Origin: Streptomyces microflavus
GTDB lineage: Bacteria; Actinomycetota; Actinomycetes; Streptomycetales; Streptomycetaceae
Direction: 5' to 3'
DNA: 64,000 nucleotides
Assembly: GCF_014650075.1 (NCBI RefSeq)
Contig: NZ_BMUG01000016.1
Coordinates: 1-64,000, forward strand
The notes under the pieces were generated by a model that saw only the letters and a program-made list of their open reading frames with translations, had not been told where the DNA came from and did no database searches. Positions 15,938 to 24,625 of this stretch are shown in pieces (the stretch's first letter is position 1; each line of letters begins with the position of its first letter). Made by a program: the position numbers and the translations under genes.

Positions 15938-18474
15938 GCGGTGTCCTCCCGCCGTGTCCCCATGGTCCGCAGCAGGTAGGGCAGCGTGCCGCCGGCCAGC
16001 AGAACGTTCCACTCACCGGCCGACCGCACGTCCGCCCTTACGGTGAACCCGATGCCGTCGGCCGTGACATGGGCCTCGCCGCTCCCGCGCACCTGCGACA
16101 GATCGATGTCGAATTCCTCGCGGCCCGTCAGACCGAGGTCGCTCCAGCTCCGCCCGGTGGGCAGGAGCAGGGGCAGGATGCCCATGGCGCACAGGTTGGC
16201 CCGGTGGATGCGCTCGAAGTCCTCGGCGAGAACCGCGCGGACGCCGAGCAGCCAGGGGCCCTTGGCTGCCCAGTCACGGGAGGAGCCCATGCCGTAGCCG
16301 CGCCCCGCCAGGACGATCAGGGGGGTGCCGCTCCCGGTGTAGCGCCGTGCGGCGTCGTAGACGGGCAGCCGCTCATCGCTGGGCAGGTGCAGGGTGGTGC
16401 CGCCGCTTTCGCCTTCGCCCACCAGCAGGTTGCGCAGCCGCGGATTGCCGAAGGTGCCGCGGGCCATCACCTCGTGGTTGCCCCGGCGGGAGCCGTAGGA
16501 GTTGAAGTCCTGTACGCCCCTCTCCCGCAGGTACTCCCCGGCCGGGGAGGCCGCCGGGATGGCGCCGACGGGGGAGATGTGGTCGGTGCTGACGTAGTCG
16601 CCAAGGGCCACCAGAGCGCGTGCCCCGCTCAGGACGGGAAGTCCGCCCTCGCAGTCCACGTACGCGGGCGGACGGATGTAGGTGGAGGACTCGTCCCACG
16701 CGTACACCTCGCTGTCGGCGGCGGTGATCGCCTCCCAGGCGGGCTGTGGTGTGTGGTCGGGTGCGAACACCTCGGGGGTGACGTACCGCGCCTCCAGCTC
16801 GCGCAGCTCGCCGGCGTGCGGCCACAGGTCCCGCAGGTGCACGGGTCTGCCGTCGCGGTCCATGCCCAGTGGCTGGCTCTCGAGGTCCGTGCGGACATTG
16901 CCGACCAGAGCGAGCGCGACGACGAGGGCGGGCGAGGCGAGGTAGCCGGCGCGGACCTGGCTGTGGACCCGGGAGGCGAAATTACGATTGCCGCTCAGTA
17001 CGGCGGCCACGGTCAGGTCCGCGCGGTCGACGGCCTCGCCGATGCCCTCGTTGAGAGGGCCGCTACCGCCGTTGCAGGTCATGCAGCCGTACCCGGCGAC
17101 GTGGAAGCCGAGCGTTTCCAGGTCGGTGAGGAGTCCGGCGTCGGCCAGATAGCGGGTGACGGCTCTGGAGCCGGGCGACAGGCTGGTCTTGACGTGGGCG
17201 GGCACGCGGAGACCGCGCTCGACGGCGCGCTTCGCGAGCAGGCCGGCGGCGAGCATGGCCTTGGGGTTGGAGGTACTGGTGCAGGAGGTGATGGCCGCGA
17301 CGACGAGGTCACCATCCTGGACACCGGCCTCGCTCCGCAGACCCTGCGGGCAGAGCGCGGCCAGCGAACCCGGAAGTTCGCCCAGGGAGATGCGCTGGTC
17401 GGGGCGGCTGGGGCCGGCCAGGCTCGGGCCCACCTCGCCCAGGTCGAAGGTGAGGGTTCGCCGGAAGGCGGGCTCGGCGCCCTCCCGGAGCAGGCGCTGC
17501 TCCCGGCAGTACTCCCGTACGCGGGTCACCGCCGCCTCGTCGCGCCCAGTTCGCCGCAGGTAGTCGAGGGTCTCCTCGTCCACCGGGAAGAACGCCGACA
17601 TGGCGCCGTACTCGGGGGCCATGTTGGCCACCGTGCAGCGGTCCGGCGCGGAGAGTTCCTCGACGCCGGGGCCGGTGAACTCCACCATCAGGCCCTGGAC
17701 GTTCTCCTCGCGGAGGCGGCGGGTCAGAGCCAGGACCACGTCGGTGGGCGATGTCCCGGGGCTGACGGTGCCGGTCAGCCGCACCCCAACGATCGGCGGG
17801 ATGCGGATCGCCTGGGCCAGGCCCAGCATCTGCGCCTCGGCCTCCAGGCCGCCGACGCCCCAGCCGAGCACGCCCAGGCCGTTGACCATGGTCGTGTGGC
17901 TGTCGGTGCCCAGGACGGTGTCTGGCATCAGGGAGCCGTCGGGGCCCTCGGTGACTACGGTGGCCAGCTGTTCCAGATTGACCTGGTGGACGATGCCGCG
18001 CCCCGGCGGGATGACCCGCACCCCGTCGAAGACGCCTTCGGCCCACTTGAGAAAGGCATAGCGCTCGTGGTTGCGGGACATCTCCAGGGCCTCGTTCAGG
18101 CCCAGGGCATCCGGGCGGCCCGCCCAGTCGGTCTGCACCGAGTGGTCGACGACCACGTCGACGGGGAGGGCCGGGTTGACGCGGCCCGGCTCGGCAGCCC
18201 GGTCGCGCAGTACGGCCAGGTCGACCAGGAGCGGGATGCCGGTGTAGTCCTGCACCAGGATGCGGGCGGGGCGGAACGGCATCTCCAGGGCCGGGTCCTC
18301 GCCGAGTGCCAGGCGCTTGCCCAGGACCGCGGCCTGCGCGGGGTCTTCGCCCCTCAGCAGCGATTCCAGCAGGACGCGGCCGGTATAGGGGACGGCGCCG
18401 AGGTCGAAGCCGTGCTTTTCGGCGAAGTCCGGCAGCCGCGACGGCAGGGAGGGCGGGACGGGCATGGTGCTCAT
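15934..18474 (-). CDS. Aconitase-family isomerase
   Basis: This 846-residue aconitase A-type hydro-lyase starts at ATG 18474 (MSTMPVPPSLPSRLPDFA) inside the stop of the fusion gene (ATGA). [4Fe-4S] ligands are Cys in ITSCTSTSNP and the pair in GYGCMTCNGGSGPLNE. Substrate motifs: VLGTDSHTTMVNGLGV, SYGSRRGNHEVMARGTF and GRGYGMGSSRDWAAKGP. It is somewhat shorter than housekeeping aconitases (~900). Its place right after a citrate synthase homologue suggests a dedicated isomerase of a citrate analogue, like phosphinomethylmalate isomerase of phosphinothricin biosynthesis. It would move a hydroxyl from the tertiary to the secondary carbon. Confidence 0.92.
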   Translation of the reverse strand: MSTMPVPPSLPSRLPDFAEKHGFDLGAVPYTGRVLLESLLRGEDPAQAAVLGKRLALGEDPALEMPFRPARILVQDYTGIPLLVDLAVLRDRAAEPGRVNPALPVDVVVDHSVQTDWAGRPDALGLNEALEMSRNHERYAFLKWAEGVFDGVRVIPPGRGIVHQVNLEQLATVVTEGPDGSLMPDTVLGTDSHTTMVNGLGVLGWGVGGLEAEAQMLGLAQAIRIPPIVGVRLTGTVSPGTSPTDVVLALTRRLREENVQGLMVEFTGPGVEELSAPDRCTVANMAPEYGAMSAFFPVDEETLDYLRRTGRDEAAVTRVREYCREQRLLREGAEPAFRRTLTFDLGEVGPSLAGPSRPDQRISLGELPGSLAALCPQGLRSEAGVQDGDLVVAAITSCTSTSNPKAMLAAGLLAKRAVERGLRVPAHVKTSLSPGSRAVTRYLADAGLLTDLETLGFHVAGYGCMTCNGGSGPLNEGIGEAVDRADLTVAAVLSGNRNFASRVHSQVRAGYLASPALVVALALVGNVRTDLESQPLGMDRDGRPVHLRDLWPHAGELRELEARYVTPEVFAPDHTPQPAWEAITAADSEVYAWDESSTYIRPPAYVDCEGGLPVLSGARALVALGDYVSTDHISPVGAIPAASPAGEYLRERGVQDFNSYGSRRGNHEVMARGTFGNPRLRNLLVGEGESGGTTLHLPSDERLPVYDAARRYTGSGTPLIVLAGRGYGMGSSRDWAAKGPWLLGVRAVLAEDFERIHRANLCAMGILPLLLPTGRSWSDLGLTGREEFDIDLSQVRGSGEAHVTADGIGFTVRADVRSAGEWNVLLAGGTLPYLLRTMGTRREDTA

Positions 18475-19892
18475 CGCGCGGCTCCTGCGGGGTAGGCCAG
18501 ACCGCGCGGGCCCGCGTAGGCCAGCAGCGGGCGGATGAGGACGTTGTTGGCGTGCTGCTCCAGCGCCTGAGCAACCCAGCCGGGCGCCCGTCCGACGACG
18601 AACAGGGCGACGGCCAGGTCGTCCGGCAGCCCAAGGAGGCGGTAGGAGAGACCGGCGTAGAGGTCGACGTTGGCGGCGACGCCGTGCCGCTGCCAGGGCC
18701 GCATCGCGGCGGCGACCGCGTCCAGGATGTCGAGGCCGGTGCGGTCGCTGCGTTCCTCGCTCAATTCGACGACGCTGGCACGCAGATGGCGCACGCGCGG
18801 GTCCTCGGTGCGGTAGACGCGGTGGCCGAAGCCCATGACGGGCTCGCCCCGGCCCCGGAGGGCGGCGACGTGGGCCTCGGCGTTCTCGGGGGTGCCGACC
18901 TCGTCGACGAGTCCGATGACCCGTTCGGCGGCGCCGCCGTGCACCGAACCGGAGAAGGCGGCGATGGCGGCGGTGAGCGCCGCGGTCATGTTGGCGCGGC
19001 AGCCGATGGCGACGCGGGCGGTGAACGCGGAGGCGTTGGACCCGTGGTCGGCGTGGACGACGAAGCCCTTGTCGATCACGCGGACCGCGGCCGGGGTGGG
19101 CTTCTCTCCCAGCAGCACGGTGAGAAACGCCTCGGCGTGGCCGGCATCCTCGCGGGGCCAGAGCGGTTCGCGGCCGCTGCGGAAGGCGTGGTGCGCTGCG
19201 ACGATCATCGGTATGCGGGCGATGAGTTCGATTCCGGCTTCGAGGGCCTCCGTGTAGCTCTCGTCGGCGCCCGCCGGCCGGCGGGCGCCGAAGGCGCCGA
19301 GCGCCGAGACGCAGGTACGCAGAGCCTCCATCGGGTGGGCGTGCGCGAGGGACCGGACGAGGTCCAGGACCGGCGCGGGCAGCGTGCGGGCCGCGCGCAG
19401 TTGTTTGGCGAAGACCTCGAGGGCGGCAGCGTCGGGGAGGTGGCCGTGGACCAGCAGGTGGGCGACCTCCTCGAAGGAGGCGTGCTCGGCGAGGTCGTGG
19501 ATGCTGTAGCCCCGGTACTCCAGGGTGCCCTCGGCGCCGTCGATGAGGGTGATGGCGGACTGGTCGAAGGTGACGCTCTCCAGACCCCGGTGGACGGTGC
19601 CGTCGAGCGGCGTTCCGTCGGGGGCACCGGTGTGGGGAGCGGGCGCTGTGGAGCCGGCGGCGGCCGCGGGGTTCGCCAGGCCGTCGGCGAAGGCGCGCAC
19701 TGCGCCGAGCGTGCGCAGTTCCAGCATGAGGTCGTCGCCGATTTCGACGCCGTACTCCTGCTCCAGGGCGACGATGAGCGCGACGTGGCCGAGCGAGTCC
19801 CATTCGCGGACGGACTGGTAGGCGAGATCGGCGGTGAGACGATCCTCGGTGATTCCCAGGGTGCGGGCGACGAGTTGGTCGACTGTGCTCAC
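18471..19892 (-). CDS. Carrier protein-citrate synthase fusion
   Basis: It starts at GTG 19892 (MSTVDQLVARTLGITEDRL) with GAAAGG before it; 473 residues. Residues 1-~80 are an acyl/peptidyl carrier domain with the phosphopantetheine serine in REWDSLGHVALIVALE (Ser33). After an Ala/Pro linker (~85-110), a full citrate synthase follows, opening LESVTFDQSAITLIDG and EYRGYSIHDLAE. It keeps the catalytic set: His in HADHGSNASAF, His in GSVHGGAAER, GFGHRVYRTEDPR and Asp in AANVDLYAGLSYR. So the condensing enzyme carries its own thioester arm. It likely uses an acyl-S-carrier donor instead of acetyl-CoA, loaded by the adenylation enzyme 47 bases upstream. I know of no standard citrate synthase with this layout. 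Confidence 0.9.
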   Translation of the reverse strand: MSTVDQLVARTLGITEDRLTADLAYQSVREWDSLGHVALIVALEQEYGVEIGDDLMLELRTLGAVRAFADGLANPAAAAGSTAPAPHTGAPDGTPLDGTVHRGLESVTFDQSAITLIDGAEGTLEYRGYSIHDLAEHASFEEVAHLLVHGHLPDAAALEVFAKQLRAARTLPAPVLDLVRSLAHAHPMEALRTCVSALGAFGARRPAGADESYTEALEAGIELIARIPMIVAAHHAFRSGREPLWPREDAGHAEAFLTVLLGEKPTPAAVRVIDKGFVVHADHGSNASAFTARVAIGCRANMTAALTAAIAAFSGSVHGGAAERVIGLVDEVGTPENAEAHVAALRGRGEPVMGFGHRVYRTEDPRVRHLRASVVELSEERSDRTGLDILDAVAAAMRPWQRHGVAANVDLYAGLSYRLLGLPDDLAVALFVVGRAPGWVAQALEQHANNVLIRPLLAYAGPRGLAYPAGAAR

Positions 19893-19939
19893 AGTGGCCT
19901 TTCTTCGGGCGGCGTTTGGTAAAGAGGTGGGGGCGGCGG

Positions 19940-21502
19940 TCACAGGCCGGCCCGGAGGCGGTCGCGCAGTGCGCCCCGGTCGGTCTTGCCGTTGCCGTTG
20001 ACGGGCATCTCGGCCACCACATGGATGTGGGCGGGTGTCATGTAGGGGGGCAGAGTGGCCTCGCAGGCCGCGGTGAGCGCCGTGGAATCGACGTCGCCGC
20101 AGACGACAGCGGTCACGGTGTTGGCGTCCGGCCACTGCAGGGCGACCGCCTCCGCAGCGCCGGCCCGCCGTAGGACGGCCTCGATCTCGCCCAGTTCGAC
20201 GCGGTAGCCGCCGACCTTGATCTGCTGGTCGTTGCGGCCCAGACAGACGTAGGCGTCGTCCTGCCAGCGCACCAGGTCGCCGGTGCGGTAGTAGGTTCGC
20301 CCCTTGTACGGGAAGAATCGCTCGGCGGTGAGTTCGGGCGCCCGCCAGTAGCCAGGTGTGGTCTGCGGGCCCGCCATGCAGAGCTCCCCCACCTGACCGT
20401 CCGCCACTGGGGTGCCGTCCTCACCGATCACCAGCGGATGCAGGCCCGAGTAGGGGCGGCCGATCGGCACGTTGTCGTGGACGCAGCCCGCCAGCCCGGT
20501 GACCGGGTCCCAGCGGTGCACTGTGCAGGCGATGGTCAGTTCGGTGGGACCGTACAGGTTCTCCACCACCGACCGGGGGGCGGCCGCCTGCCAGGCCTCG
20601 GCGGTCTCGCGGGGCAGCGCCTCGCCGCAGAACAGGCTCCAGCGCAGCGTGGGCATCGTCCCGGGGCGGAGTACCCCGCGCCGCCGCAGGACGGCGGCGA
20701 CGGATGGCACGGAGAACCAGACGGTGATCTGGTTGCGCTCCAGGTACTTGAACGGAGACAGCAGCTCGATGGGGTCCATCGAACAGACTCGGGCCCCGTT
20801 CTCCCAGGCCATGAAGAGGTCGAAGACCGACAGGTCGAAGGTCTGGTCGAAGGTCTGCGTCAGCCGGTCCTCGGGGGTGAGGCGGTAGCGCTCCTGGTTG
20901 GCGTCGAGGAACGCGCGTACGTTGCCGTGGGTGACGGGGACGCCCTTGGGCGCACCCGTGCTGCCCGAGGTGAACAGCAGGTAGGCGATGTCGTCGGGTG
21001 CGACCGGGGGCAGTTCCTCCAGCGGCGTGGCGGCGGCCAGGTCCCGGGCATCCAGGACCCGTACGTCACCCAGTTCCCCGACCTGGGCCCGCTCGACGTC
21101 GGGGAGCAGAACGACCGGCTTGCGCGGCAGCCCCCGCAGCAGGTCGGCGAGGCCGGGCAGGGAGGCCGCGTCCACGACGATCGCGTCGACGTCGGCGCTC
21201 TCCAGCATCGAGCGGGTCCGCTCGGCCGGGAACCTGCGGTTCAGCGGGACGAACGCGGCGCCCGCACACAACGCGGCGGCGACTCCCAGGTAGGAGGCCT
21301 CGCTGCGGTGGGCGAAGACTCCGACCCGGGCGGGCCGGCCATCTGCGGCCTCGACCAGCAGGGCGGCCCAGCGGCGAGCCGTGGTCGCGGCCTCGGCATA
21401 GCTGTACGCACGGTGCCCCACGGTCAACGCGGTGCGGTCCGGCTGGACGAGCGCGTGCTTCAGAAGGCCGGCACCCAGGCGTATGTCCGATGCTGTGGTC
21501 AT
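19940..21502 (-). CDS. Stand-alone adenylation (AMP-binding) enzyme
   Basis: This 520-residue NRPS-type A domain without carrier starts at ATG 21502. Motifs: A3 LLFTSGSTGAPKGVPV, A4 TFDLSVFDLF, A5 NLYGPTELTIACT, A7 YRTGDLVRW, A8 GRNDQQIKVGGYRVELGEIE and A10 NGNGKTDRGALR (catalytic Lys). The Asp in A4 is the residue that normally binds an alpha-amino group, favouring an amino-acid substrate; DltA-type enzymes share the FDLSV form. It would make the acyl-adenylate and load the carrier domain of the downstream fusion. It is the first gene of the biosynthetic half; the 268-base gap upstream probably holds its promoter. Confidence 0.9.
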   Translation of the reverse strand: MTTASDIRLGAGLLKHALVQPDRTALTVGHRAYSYAEAATTARRWAALLVEAADGRPARVGVFAHRSEASYLGVAAALCAGAAFVPLNRRFPAERTRSMLESADVDAIVVDAASLPGLADLLRGLPRKPVVLLPDVERAQVGELGDVRVLDARDLAAATPLEELPPVAPDDIAYLLFTSGSTGAPKGVPVTHGNVRAFLDANQERYRLTPEDRLTQTFDQTFDLSVFDLFMAWENGARVCSMDPIELLSPFKYLERNQITVWFSVPSVAAVLRRRGVLRPGTMPTLRWSLFCGEALPRETAEAWQAAAPRSVVENLYGPTELTIACTVHRWDPVTGLAGCVHDNVPIGRPYSGLHPLVIGEDGTPVADGQVGELCMAGPQTTPGYWRAPELTAERFFPYKGRTYYRTGDLVRWQDDAYVCLGRNDQQIKVGGYRVELGEIEAVLRRAGAAEAVALQWPDANTVTAVVCGDVDSTALTAACEATLPPYMTPAHIHVVAEMPVNGNGKTDRGALRDRLRAGL

Positions 21503-21547
21503 GTCTGTCCGAACTCGTCGACGGCGGATTGCATACGAAGCTATCGA

Positions 21548-21562
21548 CGGCTCCGGGAGCCG
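21548..21562. promoter_or_regulatory. 15-base palindrome upstream of the adenylation gene
   Basis: CGGCTCCGGGAGCCG is symmetric around one base and lies 46 bases before the adenylation start codon. It could be an operator for the cluster's response regulator or a chance GC palindrome. Confidence 0.3.
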
Positions 21563-21705
21563 GTCCCGGTTGTGCGCGCTGCCGCGCTAAACATCCTTGA
21601 CCGGGAAAAGGAACGTTCTGCTCGTTTTCCCCGCTGGCCGACGGCGGCCTGGCCGGCGGTCGGTGGGCCGTCTGCTTCACGGAGCGGCTGTCGGCCGGAA
21701 ACAGG

Positions 21706-21740
21706 GCGGCGGCGTGCCCCTGGAGGGTGCACGCCGCCGC
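21706..21740 (-). terminator. Hairpin after the MFS gene
   Basis: Perfect 12-base arms GCGGCGGCGTGC / GCACGCCGCCGC flank an 11-base loop, 31 bases past the MFS stop. This splits the cluster into a regulator/exporter unit and a biosynthetic unit. Confidence 0.6.
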
Positions 21741-21770
21741 GGGATATACGGGCAGGCCGGGCAGGAGAGC

Positions 21771-22991
21771 TCAGACCGTGGCAGGATCCTTCGTCGAGGC
21801 CGCACTGCGGCCACCGAGGGCCACGACGGCCGGAACAGCGGCGCCCAGCACGGCGTAGGCCACCGCTAGCACGACCCAGCCGAGGGCGCCGTGACCGATG
21901 ATCAGCCAGGTGAACACGGCGGGGGCAAACATCTTGCCGATGTCCCCGCCCATCTTGTACGTACCCTGGTACTGGCCCTGCGCGTGGTCGGGCGCCAGAT
22001 CGAAGACGATGGTCCAGCTGCCCGCCGCCTGCCGGATTTCCCCGAACGCGTGCAGCAGCGCGCCGACGCCCAGCAGCACACAAGCCGCCACGACATCTGC
22101 GTCGTCGGTCAGGGCGAAGAGCAGGCAGGCGCCCGCCACGCAGCCGGCGCCCTGGAAGCTCGCGAAGGAGGCGGACCTCGGGTCGCGGACGCCGCGCGCG
22201 GCCCGCGTCTGGAAGGCCACGACCAGCACGGTGTTCAGCAGGAGCAGCGCCGCGCTCGTCCAGCGCGGCGCGTCCGTGTGCTGGATGACCCACAGGGGCA
22301 GGACGAGGTCGAGCAGCAGGGCGTGGGTGACGAGGGCGCCGTCCAGCACGGTGAACGCCAGGAACGGTGTGTCCCGCAGCACCGAGAAGGCCGCGCCGGG
22401 CTTGGCGGGCACCGGGGGAACCGCTCGCTCCTTGAGCGTGAGCACTCCTGTGATCAGGAAACAGAGGGCGGTGAAGAGGACGGCGCTCACGTAGCCGACG
22501 CGTTCGTCCCACACCAGGACGAGACCGGCCAGACAGGCACCGACCGCCAGGGTCGCGTTGACCGCGGCCCGGATGTACGCCATGACGTGCACCCGGTTCT
22601 CCCGGGGCACGTTGGCCGCGATCATCGCCTTACGGGCGTTGTTGCCGGCTCGGTAGGCCAGTCCCTGCACGGAGGTGATGATTAGGTACGACCAGAAGCC
22701 CTGCGCCGCGACCAGGGCGGCGGTCAGCGGGGCCAGGGCGAGGAACGACCACAGCTGTACGGTACGCGGTCCCCCGCGGTCGGCGAGGTGGCCCAGCGGG
22801 ATGCTGGACAGCAGGACGAGGAGAGCCGCGACGCCCAGGGCGGTGCCCAGTTCGCCGGGTGACAGGCCGACGACTGTCACCGCGTAGAGGGCGCTCAGAG
22901 CCATCCACAGCCCCTGCCCCAGGCTCATCACCATGGTGATGAGCGTCAGCAGCCGAGTGGGACCGGGCTCGGGGAGAAAACGGATCGGCAC
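21771..22991 (-). CDS. MFS exporter
   Basis: This 406-residue major facilitator superfamily protein has about twelve hydrophobic segments and the loop motif GHLADRGGPRTVQLW between helices 2 and 3. It is probably the exporter, and perhaps self-resistance, for the cluster product. It sits between the two-component system and the adenylation gene, ending at its own hairpin. Confidence 0.88.
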   Translation of the reverse strand: MPIRFLPEPGPTRLLTLITMVMSLGQGLWMALSALYAVTVVGLSPGELGTALGVAALLVLLSSIPLGHLADRGGPRTVQLWSFLALAPLTAALVAAQGFWSYLIITSVQGLAYRAGNNARKAMIAANVPRENRVHVMAYIRAAVNATLAVGACLAGLVLVWDERVGYVSAVLFTALCFLITGVLTLKERAVPPVPAKPGAAFSVLRDTPFLAFTVLDGALVTHALLLDLVLPLWVIQHTDAPRWTSAALLLLNTVLVVAFQTRAARGVRDPRSASFASFQGAGCVAGACLLFALTDDADVVAACVLLGVGALLHAFGEIRQAAGSWTIVFDLAPDHAQGQYQGTYKMGGDIGKMFAPAVFTWLIIGHGALGWVVLAVAYAVLGAAVPAVVALGGRSAASTKDPATV

Positions 22992-23111
22992 TATGGGTTT
23001 CCTGTCGCGTGGTCGGGTCTTGCCGGGCCGTGAGGGAGGACCGTCAGCAGACCGACGGGGGTGCGGGCCGTCCGGGGGAGGCGTCCATATCCCGTAGGGT
23101 CCTGGTTCGGC

Positions 23112-23789
23112 TCACGCCGAGGAGTAGAGATGCTCTGGTCGGCCGCTGGTGCCGTACTTGAGGGTGAGCCGCAGCCGCCCGCTGTCGGCGAGGAGCTTCA
23201 GGTACCGCTGCGCGGTCGAGCGGCTGATCTGCGTCAGCTCGGACACCTCCTGGGCGGCGAGCTGGCGCCCGGCACCGTGCTCCTCGACCACCCGCGAGAC
23301 CAGGTCCGCGGTGCGCTCGGAGAAACCCTTGGGCAGGTCCCACCCCGTGTCCGGAGGGATCAGGCTGCCCAGGGACCTGTCGACGGCTTCCTGGTTCATC
23401 TCCGTGGTGTCGTCGAGCACGGCGCGCATCGTGGCGTACGACTCCAGCTTCTCGCGGAGGTTTTCGCAGGTGAAGGGTTTGACGAGGTAGTGCAGGACAC
23501 CCGCGCGGCGGGCCGCGCGGACCGAGGCGGGTCTGCGGTCGGCGGTGACCATGACGATGTCGACGTCCAGGTCCAGGCCGCGCAGGCGGCGGGCGACGGA
23601 CAGTCCGCTCTCGGTGGGGAGGTGCTGGTCCAGCAGGATGAGGTCGATCCCACCGCGCTCGACGGCCGCCAGGGCCGGAGCCGCGCTGTGGGCGATTCCC
23701 GCCACTTGGAAGCCGGGTATCTCGGATACGTAGTGGGCGTTGATCCTCGCCACGTAGAAGTCGTCGTCGACGACGAGCACGTTGATCAC
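23112..23789 (-). CDS. CitB/DcuR-type response regulator
   Basis: It starts at GTG 23789 (MINVLVVDDDFYVARINAHY), overlapping the kinase stop (GTGA); 225 residues. Receiver domain: acidic pocket VVDDD, phospho-acceptor Asp in DLILLDQHLPTESG, Thr in MVTADR and Lys in HYLVKPF. The C-terminal half has LAAQEVSELTQISRSTAQRYLK, the helix-turn-helix of the CitB family, which normally answers tricarboxylate or dicarboxylate sensors. It likely controls the biosynthetic cluster. The choice of family fits a pathway built on citrate-like chemistry. Confidence 0.88.
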   Translation of the reverse strand: MINVLVVDDDFYVARINAHYVSEIPGFQVAGIAHSAAPALAAVERGGIDLILLDQHLPTESGLSVARRLRGLDLDVDIVMVTADRRPASVRAARRAGVLHYLVKPFTCENLREKLESYATMRAVLDDTTEMNQEAVDRSLGSLIPPDTGWDLPKGFSERTADLVSRVVEEHGAGRQLAAQEVSELTQISRSTAQRYLKLLADSGRLRLTLKYGTSGRPEHLYSSA

Positions 23790-24625
23790 CGGTCTCCCCG
23801 ACGTCGTCTGGACGGACCCGTGTTCGCCCGGCAGGTGACGTGTCGGTGGGCTCCGTGGTGTTGTTCGGCGGCGCACATGCGGACGGTGAAGACGGCGCCG
23901 CCGCTTTCCTCGCCCCTCACTTCGACCGACCCGTTCCGTGCCTCGGCGATGGCGCGTACCAGCGCGAGGCCGATCCCGCGGGGGCTTATGGACGATGCCG
24001 TCTTCGTCGAGGAGCCCTGCTCGAAGACCCAGTTCCGCAAGTGGGGCGCCACACCGGGCCCGTTGTCGTACACGGAGAGGTCGACGATGCCCCGGTCGTA
24101 TCGGAGCACGGCCCGCACGCGGGGTTCCGGCCGTCCGGTACCGGTGACAGCGTCCAGGGCGTTGTCGACGAGGTTGCCGAAGACGGCGCCGATCTCTCCC
24201 ACCCCGTCCAGACCGTCGGGCAGCCAGGAGGCGGGTCCGAGCCGGAAGTCCACGCCGCGCTCGGCCGCGACGATCAATTTGCCCACCACCTGGGCACGGA
24301 CCATAGGGTTACCGATCCGACGTGTGATCAGCTCGACGGTGGAGAGCGGTACCCCGATGGAGGCCGCGAACGCGTCCACTCGCTCCTCCGCGAACCGGGC
24401 GAGCGCCTGGAGGCCCCTCAGCGTGTGCAGCGCATTCCGCCGTTCGTGCCGCCGCACTTCGGCGTCGGTCAGGGGACGTGTGCCCAGGAAGCTGTCGAGC
24501 CACGCGCGTTCCGCTGCCGTGGGAAGCGCGGTCGCGGCGCTGTTCGCGGAGGAGCGAGGGACGAACGGCTGTCTCGCTGCCCGGGCTTGCGGGGCAGGCG
24601 CGTACAACTGGCTGTGGTGGGTCAT
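23786..24625 (-). CDS. Soluble CitA/DcuS-type sensor kinase lacking a sensor domain
   Basis: I chose ATG 24625 (MTHHSQLYAPAPQARAAR); 279 residues, and the upstream open frame is not protein-like. The phospho-acceptor helix EVRRHERRNALHTLRGLQAL is of the CitA/SpoOB type. The ATPase domain follows with GNLVDNALDAV (N box), VYDNGPGVAP (G1) and SPRGIGLALVRAIAEA (G2). There is no transmembrane helix or periplasmic PAS domain, which CitA-type kinases normally carry. It must sense a cytoplasmic cue or a partner. It is coupled to the regulator by a 4-base overlap. Confidence 0.85.
   Translation of the reverse strand: MTHHSQLYAPAPQARAARQPFVPRSSANSAATALPTAAERAWLDSFLGTRPLTDAEVRRHERRNALHTLRGLQALARFAEERVDAFAASIGVPLSTVELITRRIGNPMVRAQVVGKLIVAAERGVDFRLGPASWLPDGLDGVGEIGAVFGNLVDNALDAVTGTGRPEPRVRAVLRYDRGIVDLSVYDNGPGVAPHLRNWVFEQGSSTKTASSISPRGIGLALVRAIAEARNGSVEVRGEESGGAVFTVRMCAAEQHHGAHRHVTCRANTGPSRRRRGDR

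Noticed and set aside
13557..16016. An 819-codon minus frame treated as one protein
   Set aside because: Only the last 335 codons (from 14564) are an enolase-superfamily enzyme; the rest overlaps the 458-residue gene in a wrong frame.
15862..18495. An 877-codon plus-strand open frame opposite the aconitase
   Set aside because: It is the complement of a well-supported aconitase gene, with low-complexity composition and no recognisable domain.
15934..20022. A single open frame of 1362 codons joining the aconitase to upstream sequence
   Set aside because: Only the part from 18474 on reads as aconitase. Upstream, the frame is antisense-like or out of register with the carrier-citrate synthase gene, whose own frame is clear. 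High GC keeps wrong frames open.
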